Counted from the stretch's first letter, positions 21,659 to 29,650 are shown. The stretch: DNA of 31,633 nt from an uncultured Eubacteriales bacterium (GCA_934462825.1 CAKSIP010000017.1:1-31633); one strand, 5' to 3'. The notes: generated from the letters alone by a model not told the origin. Program-made: numbers and translations.

Positions 21659-23008
21659 ATGTCATTCAAAACAGAATACCTAAACAAAGTATACGCCGAT
21701 GTTGTCAAAAGAGATCCCGATCAGCCCGAATTTCACCAGGCCGTCCGCGAGGTTTTGGAATCGCTGGAGCCTGTGCTTGAAAAGCGTCCCGATTTGGAAA
21801 AGGCCGGCATTATGGAAAGATTGGTCGAGCCGGAGCGCGTTATCTGCTTCCGCGTAAGCTGGGTGGACGACAAGGGCAAGGTGCAAGTCAACCGCGGCTA
21901 CCGGGTACAGTTCAACTCCGCCATCGGCCCGTACAAGGGCGGCATCCGGCTCCATCCCTCGGTCAACCTCTCGGTCATCAAATTCCTCGGCTTTGAGCAG
22001 ACATTCAAAAATTCGCTGACCGGACTCCCCATGGGCGGCGGCAAGGGCGGCTCTGACTTCGATCCCAAGGGCAAGAGCGATGCGGAAATCATGCGTTTCT
22101 GCCAATCCTTTATGACCGAGCTTTCCAAGCACATCGGGGCAGATACCGACGTGCCTGCCGGAGATATTGGAACGGGCGCCCGTGAAATCGGATTTATGTT
22201 CGGACAGTACAAGAGATTGCGCAATGAATTTACCGGCGTTTTGACCGGAAAAGGCCTGTCCTACGGCGGCTCGTTGGCAAGAAAGGAAGCAACCGGCTAC
22301 GGCCTTTGCTACTTCACCAAGGAAATGCTCGCCGACGCCGGCCAAAGCTTTGAAAACAAGAAGGTCGTGGTATCCGGCTCCGGCAACGTAGCCATCTATG
22401 CCGCCGAAAAAGCGACGGAGCTTGGCGGAAAGGTCATTGCCATGAGTGATTCTTCCGGCTATGTTGTGGACGAAAACGGCATCAATCTGGAAGTCATGAA
22501 GCAAGTCAAAGAAACCGAACGTGCGCGCATCAAAGTATATGCCGACCGCGTCAAGGGCGCTCGCTTCATCGAAGGCTGCAAGGGCATTTGGACGGTGAAA
22601 TGTGACATTGCCCTGCCCTGCGCCACGCAGAACGAGCTGGACGCCGAGGATGCCAAGGCCTTGATTGCCGGCGGCGTCATGGCTGTGGCCGAGGGGGCAA
22701 ACATGCCTTCCACGCCCGAAGCGATTGCTTTGTTACAGGAAAACGGCGTTCTTTTTGCTCCGGCCAAAGCGGCCAATGCCGGCGGTGTTGCCACCAGCGG
22801 ACTTGAAATGACACAAAACAGCATGCGCCTGAGCTGGAGCTTTGAAGAAGTGGATGCAAAGCTTCATGATATTATGGTCAACATTTACAAAAATGCAGCC
22901 AATGCCGCCAACCAATACGGCTGCAAGGGAAATTTGGTAGCCGGTGCCAACATTGCCGGGTTCATCAAGGTGGCCGACGCAATGCTCTGGCAAGGCGTTG
23001 CCTATTAA
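21659..23008 (+). CDS. gdhA: glutamate dehydrogenase, hexameric NADP-type
   Basis: The 449-residue protein is a small-subunit (family I) glutamate dehydrogenase. Typical blocks are RGYRVQFNSAIGPYKGGIRLH, LPMGGGKGGSDFDPKGKS with the active-site lysines, the GDIGTGAREIGFMFGQYK segment and the Rossmann loop VVSGSGNVAIYAAEKA, where a following serine (MSDSSGY) is usual in NADP-preferring forms. It joins ammonia to 2-oxoglutarate to make glutamate, and so provides nitrogen for amino-acid synthesis including the hom pathway just upstream. TTAGGAG lies before the ATG. A twin-arm hairpin at 23030-23070 ends the operon. Confidence 0.97.
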   Translation: MSFKTEYLNKVYADVVKRDPDQPEFHQAVREVLESLEPVLEKRPDLEKAGIMERLVEPERVICFRVSWVDDKGKVQVNRGYRVQFNSAIGPYKGGIRLHPSVNLSVIKFLGFEQTFKNSLTGLPMGGGKGGSDFDPKGKSDAEIMRFCQSFMTELSKHIGADTDVPAGDIGTGAREIGFMFGQYKRLRNEFTGVLTGKGLSYGGSLARKEATGYGLCYFTKEMLADAGQSFENKKVVVSGSGNVAIYAAEKATELGGKVIAMSDSSGYVVDENGINLEVMKQVKETERARIKVYADRVKGARFIEGCKGIWTVKCDIALPCATQNELDAEDAKALIAGGVMAVAEGANMPSTPEAIALLQENGVLFAPAKAANAGGVATSGLEMTQNSMRLSWSFEEVDAKLHDIMVNIYKNAANAANQYGCKGNLVAGANIAGFIKVADAMLWQGVAY

Positions 23009-23029
23009 GTTCATACTCTTATAGTCAAA

Positions 23030-23070
23030 GGGAGTGTTAAAAAACTCAGAACGAGTTTTTTAACACTCCC
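23030..23070. terminator. bidirectional hairpin after gdhA
   Basis: GGGAGTGTTAAAAAACTC pairs with GAGTTTTTTAACACTCCC around a 5-base AGAAC loop. It is nearly identical to the hairpin at 953-993, with one compensated base pair. It separates convergent gdhA and the UPF0210 gene. Confidence 0.85.
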
Positions 23071-23166
23071 TGCGATTTTGGCCTTGACCGGCAGGTTTGT
23101 TTCACCGGGCATCAATCGGCAACGTCCGCTCCGCCTTGGCCCAAGGCCAAGAGCGCGCGTGTATGT

Positions 23167-24525
23167 TCAGTTTTTCAGGCTGTGGATCGGTGCAGGAATA
23201 CGGCCGCCCCGGGCAATAAAGCGTGCGGGGGAGTTTGTATTGAGGGGAATCACCGGGCAATAGCCGAGCAAGCCGCCGAAGTCCACGCGGTCGCCCACCT
23301 TTTTCCCATACGCGGGAATTACGCGCACGGCCGTTGTTTTTGTATTGGCCACGCCAATGGCAATTTCATCGGCGATTATCGCGCTGATCACAGCCTCCTC
23401 CGTATCGCCCGGAATGGCAATCATATCAAGCCCCACCGAGCAAACGGCTGTCATAGCCTCCAGCTTTTCGATAGAAAGCGCGCCACATTCCACGGCGTGA
23501 ATCATGCCGGCGTCCTCGGACACCGGAATAAACGCGCCGGAAAGGCCTCCCACGTGAGACGAGGCCATAACGCCTCCCTTTTTCACGGCGTCGTTCAGCA
23601 AGGCCAGCGCCGCTGTTGTGCCATGCGCACCGCAGCAGGCAAGTCCCATTTCCTCAAGGATATGCGCCACAGAATCGCCTATGGCAGGCGTCGGCGCCAA
23701 CGAAAGATCCACAATTCCAAAAGGAATCTGCAAGCGTTCAGCCGCCTCATGGGCTACCAGCTGTCCGACACGCGTAATCTTGAAAGCCGTTTTCTTGATT
23801 ACATCCGCCAGCTGCGAAAAATCACAATCGCCGGCTCGGCGAACAGCCGAGCTGACCACGCCGGGGCCGGAAACGCCCACGTTGATAACACATTCCGGTT
23901 CTCCGATCCCATGGAAAGCCCCCGCCATAAACGGATTATCCTCCGGCACATTGGCAAACACCACCAATTTCGCACAGCCGATGGAGCACTGATCCTTGGT
24001 CAGAAGGGCGGTGCGCTTGATAATTCTCCCCATTTGTGCCACGGCGTCCATATTGATGCCCGCCTTCGTACTTGCCACGTTCACGGAGGAACAGACAAGA
24101 TTGGTTTCCGTCAAGGCTTCCGGGATGACGGAAAGCATCCGCTCGGCTCCCTTGGTCATTCCCTTTTGCACCAAAGCAGAAAAGCCGCCGATAAAGTTAA
24201 TTCCTACCGTTTGAGCCGCCTTTTCCAAGGTTTGCGCCACTTTGATATAGCCCTCAGGGGAAATATCGCCTCCCACCAAGGAAACGGGCGTAACCGAAAC
24301 GCGCTTGTTCACAATCGGAATCCCGTATTCTTTTTCTATCTCACAGCCAACCGGCACAAGGCGTTCTGCCTTTTTCGTGATTTTATCATAAATTTTCTCA
24401 CACAAACGGTTTTCGTCTTCGCTCACGCAATCAAGCAAGGAAATGCCCATTGTAATTGTGCGTATATCCAGGTTTTCCTGGCGTATCATTTGAATCGTTT
24501 CCAAAACATCCGCTGTATTTAACAT
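23167..24525 (-). CDS. UPF0210 (DUF711/PFL) family protein
   Basis: The 452-residue protein belongs to the UPF0210 family, known from structures to have a fold related to anaerobic ribonucleotide reductase and pyruvate formate-lyase. Typical parts are ETIQMIRQENLDIRTITMGISLLDC at the start, PIVNKRVSVTPVSLVGG, INFIGGFSALVQKG, CSSVNVASTKAGINMDAV, and GARxPAPIHSLKN-like residues at the end. No biochemical role is firmly established. I chose ATG 24525, with GGAAAGGGGAAG upstream, over 24555. The ACT-domain gene lies immediately upstream; this pairing (UPF0237 then UPF0210) is widely conserved, which suggests a joint function and perhaps control by a small ligand. It ends at the hairpin shared with gdhA. 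Confidence 0.92.
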   Translation of the reverse strand: MLNTADVLETIQMIRQENLDIRTITMGISLLDCVSEDENRLCEKIYDKITKKAERLVPVGCEIEKEYGIPIVNKRVSVTPVSLVGGDISPEGYIKVAQTLEKAAQTVGINFIGGFSALVQKGMTKGAERMLSVIPEALTETNLVCSSVNVASTKAGINMDAVAQMGRIIKRTALLTKDQCSIGCAKLVVFANVPEDNPFMAGAFHGIGEPECVINVGVSGPGVVSSAVRRAGDCDFSQLADVIKKTAFKITRVGQLVAHEAAERLQIPFGIVDLSLAPTPAIGDSVAHILEEMGLACCGAHGTTAALALLNDAVKKGGVMASSHVGGLSGAFIPVSEDAGMIHAVECGALSIEKLEAMTAVCSVGLDMIAIPGDTEEAVISAIIADEIAIGVANTKTTAVRVIPAYGKKVGDRVDFGGLLGYCPVIPLNTNSPARFIARGGRIPAPIHSLKN

Positions 24526-24612
24526 TTGCTTCCCCTTTCCGGCACTTTGTTTCACCCGTTCCTTTGTTATTTCGGCACAGCGTCAACAAAGCGCTGTTCC
24601 CGCCATCTTTCT

Positions 24613-24882
24613 TCAGATACGGTGCATGGTATTGAAAATATCCTCATGCATTGTGTGAATTTCCAAATGTTTTTTCTCTCCAAGCTCGCTCATTTTGTCG
24701 GCAAATCCCGCAAACGAGATGGAAAGTGCGGAAATGTCCACCAGCATAATCATAGCAAAGTATTCTTGCAGGACGCTTTGCGTAATATCCACGATATTCG
24801 CATTAAATTCGGCGCAAACTGCGCTGACATCGGCAATAATACCCACGCAGTCCTTGCCCGTTACGGTGACAACAGCTTTCAT
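24613..24882 (-). CDS. ACT-domain protein, UPF0237 family
   Basis: The 89-residue protein is a single ACT domain: KAVVTVTGKDCVGIIADVSAV, then a strand with NANIVDITQSVLQEYFAMIMLVDI and a final helix that follows GEKKHLEIHTMHEDIF. ACT domains bind small molecules, often amino acids, and regulate partners. The next gene, 87 bases downstream on the same strand, is UPF0210, the usual partner. AAGGAGCGG lies about 9 bases before the ATG. A weak hairpin upstream (24914-24946) separates it from mgtE; I could not pick a convincing promoter of its own. Confidence 0.9.
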   Translation of the reverse strand: MKAVVTVTGKDCVGIIADVSAVCAEFNANIVDITQSVLQEYFAMIMLVDISALSISFAGFADKMSELGEKKHLEIHTMHEDIFNTMHRI

Positions 24883-24913
24883 TTTTCTTTTCCGCTCCTT
24901 TTTTTATAAAATT

Positions 24914-24946
24914 TTCTCCGCTGAAAATTGCATTCTCAGCGGAGAA
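24914..24946 (-). terminator. probable terminator after mgtE
   Basis: TTCTCCGCTGA and TCAGCGGAGAA form an 11-bp perfect stem around an 11-base loop. On the minus strand AATTTTATAAAA follows, so the T run is short. Confidence 0.5.
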
Positions 24947-24957
24947 TTATTGCAAAG

Positions 24958-26340
24958 CTATATTTTCAAAAGCATCTGTGCAATCTTAAAGTAAATCAAC
25001 AACGAAATGGCGTCCACCAGCGTGGTAATAAACGGACTTGCCATAACCGCCGGATCCAACTTGATTTTTTTAGCCAAGACCGGGAGAGTACATCCGATCA
25101 GCTTGGCACAAATGACCGTCAAGCACAATGTGATGCACACAACCAACGCCACCAGCGGCGAAACATTGCTATGCATAATCCAATTATCAAACACAAGGAT
25201 CTTAACAAAGGTGGCGCACGCCAAAGAGACACCGCACAGCAAGGAAATACGAAATTCCTTCCACATGATCTTAAAGATGTCGGAAAATTCAATTTCTCCG
25301 AGTGAAAGACCACGTATCACCGTAACGGAGGCCTGGCTACCGGAATTTCCTCCCGTATCCATCAGCATCGGTATAAAAGAGGTCAGTGCAATGGATGCGG
25401 CCAGCGCTTGTTCAAAGGACGTAATAATGATACCGGTAAAGGTAGCCGAAATCATCAAAAGCAGCAGCCAAGGAATACGTTTTTTCCAAATATCCCACAC
25501 CGATGATTTCAAATACGGTTCATCGCCCGGCGTAATAGCCGCCATTTTGGCGAAGTCCTCCTCGGTTTCCTCTTGAATGACATCAATCACGTCGTCAAAC
25601 GTGATAATGCCAACCATTCGATTTTCCTTGTCCACCACCGGCAAAGCCAGATAATTATAACGGGCAAACATTTGCGCCGCATCTTCTCTGTCGTCATAAG
25701 CGCTCACCGAAATCCAATTGGTTTCCATAATCTCCCCGATTTTTTTATCCAAGGGAGAGATCAAAAGATCCTTGGCCGACACGATTCCCGTCAACACTCT
25801 TTTTTCAAGGACATAACACGTATAGATGGTTTCTTTTTCAATGGCCACGCGACGAATATGCTCCAGCGCCTGCTCCACCGTCATTTGAGCAGAAAGGCGC
25901 ACATATTCGGTCGTCATAATACTTCCGGCACTGTTTTCCGGGTATTTGAGAATTTCGTTGACAGTCTTTCGCGTGTCGGGGCTTGCGTTTTTCAACAGAC
26001 GCTCTACGACATTGGCCGGCATTTCCTCAATCACGTCCACCGCATCGTCCACATAAAGCTCTTCCAGCATTTCTGCGATTTCATGGTCGGTGACGGAATT
26101 GATCAGAATTTCTTCGGTTTCCGGAGAAAATTCCACAAAAACATCGGCGGCAACATCTTTGGGTAAGATCCGAAAAATCAAAAGCAGCTTATCTTTGGGA
26201 AGCGTTTCAATCATTTCGGCAATATCAATCGGTTCCAGCGTGCAAAGCTCCCGCCGAAGCTCTGCATAACGCTTGTTTTCCAACAGGGAAAGGATCTTTT
26301 CGGATTCCGATTCCATATCAAGGGGCGTGTTAGGTTCCAT
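24958..26340 (-). CDS. mgtE: magnesium transporter MgtE
   Basis: The 460-residue protein has the full MgtE plan: an N-terminal superhelical domain (about 15-135), two CBS domains (about 136-260, with SAGSIMTTEYV and VDKENRMVGIITFDDVIDV), a connecting helix, and a membrane domain of five helices from about 285 with the conserved PMLMDTGGNSGSQAS. MgtE is a Mg2+ channel gated by intracellular Mg2+ through the N and CBS domains. GGAGGT lies 8 bases before the ATG at 26340. It has its own promoter (26625-26653) and a roughly 275-base structured leader. That leader holds a terminator-like hairpin (26469-26494), which suggests RNA-based control. Confidence 0.95.
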   Translation of the reverse strand: MEPNTPLDMESESEKILSLLENKRYAELRRELCTLEPIDIAEMIETLPKDKLLLIFRILPKDVAADVFVEFSPETEEILINSVTDHEIAEMLEELYVDDAVDVIEEMPANVVERLLKNASPDTRKTVNEILKYPENSAGSIMTTEYVRLSAQMTVEQALEHIRRVAIEKETIYTCYVLEKRVLTGIVSAKDLLISPLDKKIGEIMETNWISVSAYDDREDAAQMFARYNYLALPVVDKENRMVGIITFDDVIDVIQEETEEDFAKMAAITPGDEPYLKSSVWDIWKKRIPWLLLLMISATFTGIIITSFEQALAASIALTSFIPMLMDTGGNSGSQASVTVIRGLSLGEIEFSDIFKIMWKEFRISLLCGVSLACATFVKILVFDNWIMHSNVSPLVALVVCITLCLTVICAKLIGCTLPVLAKKIKLDPAVMASPFITTLVDAISLLIYFKIAQMLLKI

Positions 26341-26468
26341 TTTGTTTTACCTCCTATCATTTTTTGTGCCGTAGCACGGACGCCTATACAAAAGCGTCAA
26401 ATTCGGGGTAGTAAAACACAAAAGCCAACGGAAAAAGTCGCCGCGATTATTTGCTTATTTGCAAAGCG

Positions 26469-26494
26469 AAAAAGGCGTTTCCAGAAGGGACGCC
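26469..26494 (-). terminator. terminator-like hairpin in the mgtE leader
   Basis: On the minus strand GGCGT..CC....GG..ACGCC (26474-26494) is followed by TTTTT (26469-26473). The stem is 5 bp plus 2 bp across an internal loop. Its 5' arm overlaps GCGTCC, which can instead pair with GGACGC farther upstream. Confidence 0.5.
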
Positions 26495-26618
26495 TGTGTA
26501 TCGCACCGTTTCAAACGGCTCAAATACCGACTTCGGCCATTCGGATTTGCGCCATTACTGCCTGCGTCCATCTATTTCCACCTCACATTTTCAGATTTGC
26601 TTTCTCATGAAGCATAAC
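26474..26618 (-). promoter_or_regulatory. structured mgtE leader, candidate riboswitch
   Basis: From the predicted start near 26618 the leader contains GGACGC (RNA sense; 26564-26569) able to pair with GCGTCC (26488-26493). Inside this closing stem are two short hairpins, CCGA/TCGG (near 26526-26536) and CCGTTT/AACGG (near 26505-26517). The closing stem and the terminator at 26469-26494 share bases, so they exclude each other. I do not find the M-box core as I know it. The exact fold is inference. Confidence 0.45.
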
Positions 26619-26624
26619 ATATTT

Positions 26625-26653
26625 ATTATAAAACAAAAGTATGGTTTTGTCAA
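26625..26653 (-). promoter_or_regulatory. promoter of mgtE
   Basis: Minus strand TTGACA at 26648-26653, 17-base spacer, TATAAT at 26625-26630: full consensus. Confidence 0.9.
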
Positions 26654-26683
26654 TAATTTCTTTCAAGGCGCATCAAAAAAATC

Positions 26684-26732
26684 GCAAAAAAAGGCGCTCG
26701 CACTGCCGCCGGGAGGCAGAAGTGTGAGTGCC
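26684..26732 (-). terminator. terminator after rplA
   Basis: An 18-position stem with three mismatches (arms starting at 26693 and ending at 26732, loop TCCC) is followed on the minus strand by a 7-base T run. It ends the rpmG-rplA operon just before the mgtE promoter. Confidence 0.85.
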
Positions 26733-26744
26733 TTTTGATTTGTC

Positions 26745-26771
26745 CGATTTTATAAGGAGCTTATAAAATCG
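26745..26771. repeat. 11-bp perfect inverted repeat after rplA
   Basis: CGATTTTATAA and TTATAAAATCG flank GGAGC. It lies between the rplA stop and the main terminator, and may protect the 3' end or add to termination. Confidence 0.6.
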
Positions 26772-26783
26772 AATTGCTTTTCA

Positions 26784-27479
26784 TTAGCCGAGCTTTGCCT
26801 GGTTCACTTTGATACCGGGGCCCATGGTAGAAGCTACAACGCAGCTCTTAATATACTGTCCCTTAGCAGAAGCCGGTTTTGCTTTGATGATTGCGCCGAG
26901 CAATGTGTTGAAGTTTTCGCCGAGCTTTTCAGCGCCAAAGGAAGCCTTGCCAATCGGGCAGTGGATAATGTTGTTCTTATCCAATCTGTACTCGATTTTA
27001 CCGGCTTTGGCTTCGGTAACCGCACGAGCAACATCGGCTGTAACGGTTCCGGCCTTGGGGCTAGGCATCAAGCCCTTCGGGCCGAGCACACGGCCCAAAC
27101 GACCAATTACGCCCATCATATCGGGGCTTGCAACCACAACGTCGAAATCAAACCAATTTTCCTTCTGAATCTTTTCTGCGTATTCAGCGCCGCCTGCATA
27201 ATCTGCACCGGCGTCCAAAGCGGCCTTGACGGCGTCGCCTTTGGCAAATACGAGAACCTTGAGCTTCTTACCGGTTCCGTTGGGAAGCACGACAGCGCCT
27301 CTCACCTGCTGGTCAGCATGACGGGAGTCAACGCCAAGGCGTACATGAACTTCAATCGTTTCATCAAACTTTGCCTTAGAGGTCTGGCATACCAAAGCCA
27401 ATGCCTCGGAGGAATCGTACTGCTTGCTCTTATCGAAAAGCTTTACGCTATCAGAATATTTCTTTCCTACTTTAGCCAT
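26784..27479 (-). CDS. rplA: 50S ribosomal protein L1
   Basis: The 231-residue protein has the L1 sequence: MAKVGKKYSDSVKLFDKSKQY, VHVRLGVDSRHADQQVRGAVVLP, MGVIGRLGRVLGPKGLMPSPKAGTV and KAKPASAKGQYIKS near the end. L1 binds the mobile stalk of 23S rRNA and in many bacteria also represses the L11-L1 operon by binding its mRNA. The ATG at 27479 has a GGAGGAAAAT site upstream, and rplK ends 17 bases before it. It is the last gene of the rpmG-secE-nusG-rplK-rplA operon and is followed by a terminator, not by rplJ. Confidence 0.97.
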   Translation of the reverse strand: MAKVGKKYSDSVKLFDKSKQYDSSEALALVCQTSKAKFDETIEVHVRLGVDSRHADQQVRGAVVLPNGTGKKLKVLVFAKGDAVKAALDAGADYAGGAEYAEKIQKENWFDFDVVVASPDMMGVIGRLGRVLGPKGLMPSPKAGTVTADVARAVTEAKAGKIEYRLDKNNIIHCPIGKASFGAEKLGENFNTLLGAIIKAKPASAKGQYIKSCVVASTMGPGIKVNQAKLG

Positions 27480-27496
27480 CGTAATTTTCCTCCTTC

Positions 27497-27922
27497 TCAG
27501 TCTTCTACGACAACGCCCATGCTGCGTGCCGTACCGGCGATCATGCTCATAGCGGTGTCGATGTTAGCGGCATTCAAGTCAGGCATCTTAGTTTCTGCAA
27601 TCTTTCTGACCTGCTCTTTGGTGATCTTTGCCACTTTGTTCTTGTTAGGCTTATCGGAACCGGACTCAATGCCGCATGCCTTTTTAATCAAAACGGGTGC
27701 AGGCGGAGTCTTGGTGATAAACGAGAAGGAACGGTCTGCATACACGGTAATAACAACCGGGATGATAAGACCAATATCGTTTTTAGTTCTTTCATTGAAT
27801 TCCTTTGTAAAAACAGGAATTGCAACACCGTACTGACCGAGAGCCGGTCCTACGGGAGGCTGGGGTGTAGCCTTACCTGCAGGAAGCTGCAGTTTGATAT
27901 AACCCATAATTTTCTTTGCCAT
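27497..27922 (-). CDS. rplK: 50S ribosomal protein L11
   Basis: The 141-residue protein is standard L11: YIKLQLPAGKATPQPPVGPALGQYGV (the thiostrepton and factor-binding proline helix), FITKTPPAPVLIKKACGI, KITKEQVRKIAETKMPDLNA and GTARSMGVVV at the end. It binds the GTPase-associated centre of 23S rRNA. AGGAGGAAAAAG lies before the ATG at 27922. It lies 102 bases after nusG; that gap holds two hairpins that could take part in L1- or L11-dependent control. Confidence 0.98.
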   Translation of the reverse strand: MAKKIMGYIKLQLPAGKATPQPPVGPALGQYGVAIPVFTKEFNERTKNDIGLIIPVVITVYADRSFSFITKTPPAPVLIKKACGIESGSDKPNKNKVAKITKEQVRKIAETKMPDLNAANIDTAMSMIAGTARSMGVVVED

Positions 27923-27956
27923 TTTTCTTTTTCCTCCTAAATGTGGTACCTAATAC

Positions 27957-28024
27957 GGGAGAATTTAAGTAAAATTTTTCTCCCTCCCACCGAAGTGTTT
28001 CCACTCCGTGCGGCTTTTGCCGCA
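27957..28024 (-). promoter_or_regulatory. paired hairpins between nusG and rplK
   Basis: TGCGGC-AAAA-GCCGCA (28009-28024, minus strand) lies directly after the nusG stop. GGGAGAA...TTCTCCC (27957-27984) lies nearer rplK. Neither has a following T run. A role in L1 autoregulation is possible but not shown. Confidence 0.4.
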
Positions 28025-28567
28025 TCATTTTTCTGCCGGAACGATCTGACTTACGTCAAGCTCCACCGGCATATCACGGCGTCCTCTTTTCACGAGAACT
28101 GTGACAGTTTTGTTGTCCTCGGAAATCTGTTGAACCACACCGTTATAGCCTTCAAACAATCCGCCGGTAATATTGACATCATCGCCGACAGCAAAGGCCA
28201 AACGAACGCGCTTTTCTTCGATTTCAAGTGCATCAACTTCTTCATTTGTCAAGGGGGTAGGGCGTGATCCGGGGCCAACAAAGCCGGTAAAGCCGTGAAT
28301 ATTTCTCACTGCATGCCAACTTTCATCGGTCATGACCATTTTAATCAGAACATAGCCGGGAAAAATCTTGCTCTCTACTTCTTTTTCCTTATCTCCGTTT
28401 TTTTCAATCACGGTTTCCACCGGGACACGTACATCGAAGATCAGGTGTTGAAGATTGCGATTTTCCACAACCTTTTCAATGCTTGCCATCACCTTGTTTT
28501 CGTAGCCGGAGTAAGTGTGCGCCACATACCATCTCGGGCCTACGTTCATTTCATTGATATCACTCAT
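28025..28567 (-). CDS. nusG: transcription termination/antitermination factor NusG
   Basis: The 180-residue protein has the NusG N-terminal domain (RWYVAHTYSGYENKV, IFPGYVLIKMVM, and HGFTGFVGPGSRPTPL) and a C-terminal KOW domain (about 125-180, FAVGDDVNITGGLFEGYNGVV). It binds RNA polymerase and couples it to ribosomes or Rho. It sits 12 bases after secE and upstream of rplK, the usual gene order. GAGGAT lies before the ATG at 28567. Confidence 0.97.
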   Translation of the reverse strand: MSDINEMNVGPRWYVAHTYSGYENKVMASIEKVVENRNLQHLIFDVRVPVETVIEKNGDKEKEVESKIFPGYVLIKMVMTDESWHAVRNIHGFTGFVGPGSRPTPLTNEEVDALEIEEKRVRLAFAVGDDVNITGGLFEGYNGVVQQISEDNKTVTVLVKRGRRDMPVELDVSQIVPAEK

Positions 28568-28579
28568 TTGATTCTATCC

Positions 28580-29125
28580 TCATCTAAAGATCTTGCCGAG
28601 AGCAATCAGTCCCTTGGAGAATGCAAAGTCAAGCAGACCAATAGCCGCCGCACATATGACAACGACGATAAGAACCACAAGTGTGCTCTTAACCGTTTGA
28701 TTCCACGGGAACCACACGATCTTTTTGCGCTCACTGTTTAAGCCACGCAGATATTTCAGAACCTTTTCTTTCTTAAGAATGAAAAGAATCACGCAGATAA
28801 CAATGATAACCGCAAGAATCGAAAGCGAGATAATCATATCGATTCTCTTGTTCGCCTTTTCCTGCTCTGCTGCAATTTCCGCCGCAGACTTGGTTGCCGA
28901 CGGAGCCGTTGTGGCCGTACCGGAAGCAGTGGCAGAGGGTGAAGCCGAAGCGCTGCCGGACGCAGTGCCGGACTCGCTTGCGGAAGCAGTAGCCGTTACG
29001 GAAGCGGAAGCGGACGCAGATCCGACCGCTATCTCAGCAAATGCACACACAGAGAAAAGAGAGAGCATCAGGGCAACAGTCAGAATCACAGCAAGGATAC
29101 CGGCTTTTGTTTTATTAGCTTTCAT
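28580..29125 (-). CDS. secE: protein translocase subunit SecE with signal-like helix and Ser/Ala/Thr-rich extension
   Basis: The C-terminal 65 residues are a normal SecE: a cytoplasmic amphipathic segment KYLRGLNSERKKIVWFPW and a final membrane helix (about 146-168). Ahead of it lies an unusual extension. Residues 8-30 form a hydrophobic helix ending in CAFA, which looks like a signal peptide with a possible cleavage site. Residues 31-82 are a low-complexity run of Ser, Ala, Thr and Gly. A second membrane helix spans about 95-117 and is followed by KKEK, as expected for positive-inside topology. SecE is essential for the SecYEG channel. I chose the ATG at 29125 (GAAGGGAAG upstream) over a longer frame from 29191. 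The gene lies between rpmG and nusG. Confidence 0.92.
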   Translation of the reverse strand: MKANKTKAGILAVILTVALMLSLFSVCAFAEIAVGSASASASVTATASASESGTASGSASASPSATASGTATTAPSATKSAAEIAAEQEKANKRIDMIISLSILAVIIVICVILFILKKEKVLKYLRGLNSERKKIVWFPWNQTVKSTLVVLIVVVICAAAIGLLDFAFSKGLIALGKIFR

Positions 29126-29145
29126 TTTTTTCTTCCCTTCTCTGA

Positions 29146-29310
29146 TCATTTGGTTTCTTTGTGAAGAGTGTGCTTGCGGCAGAACTTGCAATATTTGTTC
29201 ATTTCAAGTCTGTCAGGGTCATTTTTTTTGTTTTTCTTTGTGTCATAGTTTCTCTGCTTGCAAACGCTGCACGCCAGAGTTACTTTGACTCTGTCTTCTT
29301 TTTTAGCCAT
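29146..29310 (-). CDS. rpmG: 50S ribosomal protein L33, zinc-binding form
   Basis: This 54-residue gene, short and easily missed, starts at ATG 29310 with GGGAGGTG about 6 bases upstream. It encodes the L33 pattern: MAKKEDRVKVTLACSVCKQR, NYDTKKNK and NKYCKFCRKHTLHKE. Two CxxC pairs mark the zinc-ribbon form. L33 sits near the E site of the large subunit. It overlaps nothing and leads into secE 20 bases later. It is the first gene of the operon, whose promoter is at 29497-29525, with a leader of about 180 bases. Confidence 0.97.
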   Translation of the reverse strand: MAKKEDRVKVTLACSVCKQRNYDTKKNKKNDPDRLEMNKYCKFCRKHTLHKETK

Positions 29311-29496
29311 TTTCGGCACCTCCCAATTAAATTTTATTTTGATCGCACGGTTTTTCTGCCGGCTTCAACAGCAAAAGCCGCCCCGCGATCCGTGTACCTC
29401 CCTCAGAAGTCATTTGCTTTCCCCGATTCATTGCCGGAAATTCCGGCGGCGCAAAATGAACACGAAAAAATAGCCCCGACTAACAGAGGTAGATTG

Positions 29497-29525
29497 ATTA
29501 TATCACTTTTTTCTTTCTCTGTCAA
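29497..29525 (-). promoter_or_regulatory. promoter of the rpmG-secE-nusG-rplK-rplA operon
   Basis: Minus strand TTGACA at 29520-29525, 17-base spacer, TATAAT at 29497-29502: full consensus. The 29311-29496 leader contains the palindrome CCGGAATTTCCGG and no reading frame. Confidence 0.88.
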
Positions 29526-29617
29526 GATTTTTTTGATATTTTAATAGGCTATTTTAAAAACGATTGCATCGAATGATGGCATTTCATATTTTTATCTCTG
29601 TTGGACTTGGGGAGGAA

Positions 29618-29650
29618 AAGACGGTTGCAAATTGTTCTTGCAACCGTCTT
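29618..29650. repeat. 13-bp perfect hairpin upstream of the rpmG promoter
   Basis: AAGACGGTTGCAA and TTGCAACCGTCTT flank ATTGTTC. On the minus strand TTTTCC follows. It may be the last terminator of the region to its right. The stretch 29526-29934 otherwise holds no gene that I can support. Confidence 0.6.

Noticed and set aside
23182..24522. A 446-codon open frame on the plus strand
   Set aside because: It is the antisense of the UPF0210 gene and is full of His and Arg, without motifs.
26474..26618. A standard M-box magnesium riboswitch
   Set aside because: Only a weak GTGAGG resemblance is seen; the conserved M-box core and the 3' half are not found, so I list it as an unassigned leader.
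28725..29288. A plus-strand frame rich in Ala, Val and Glu opposite secE
   Set aside because: It mirrors the low-complexity Ser/Ala repeats of secE and has no start signals.
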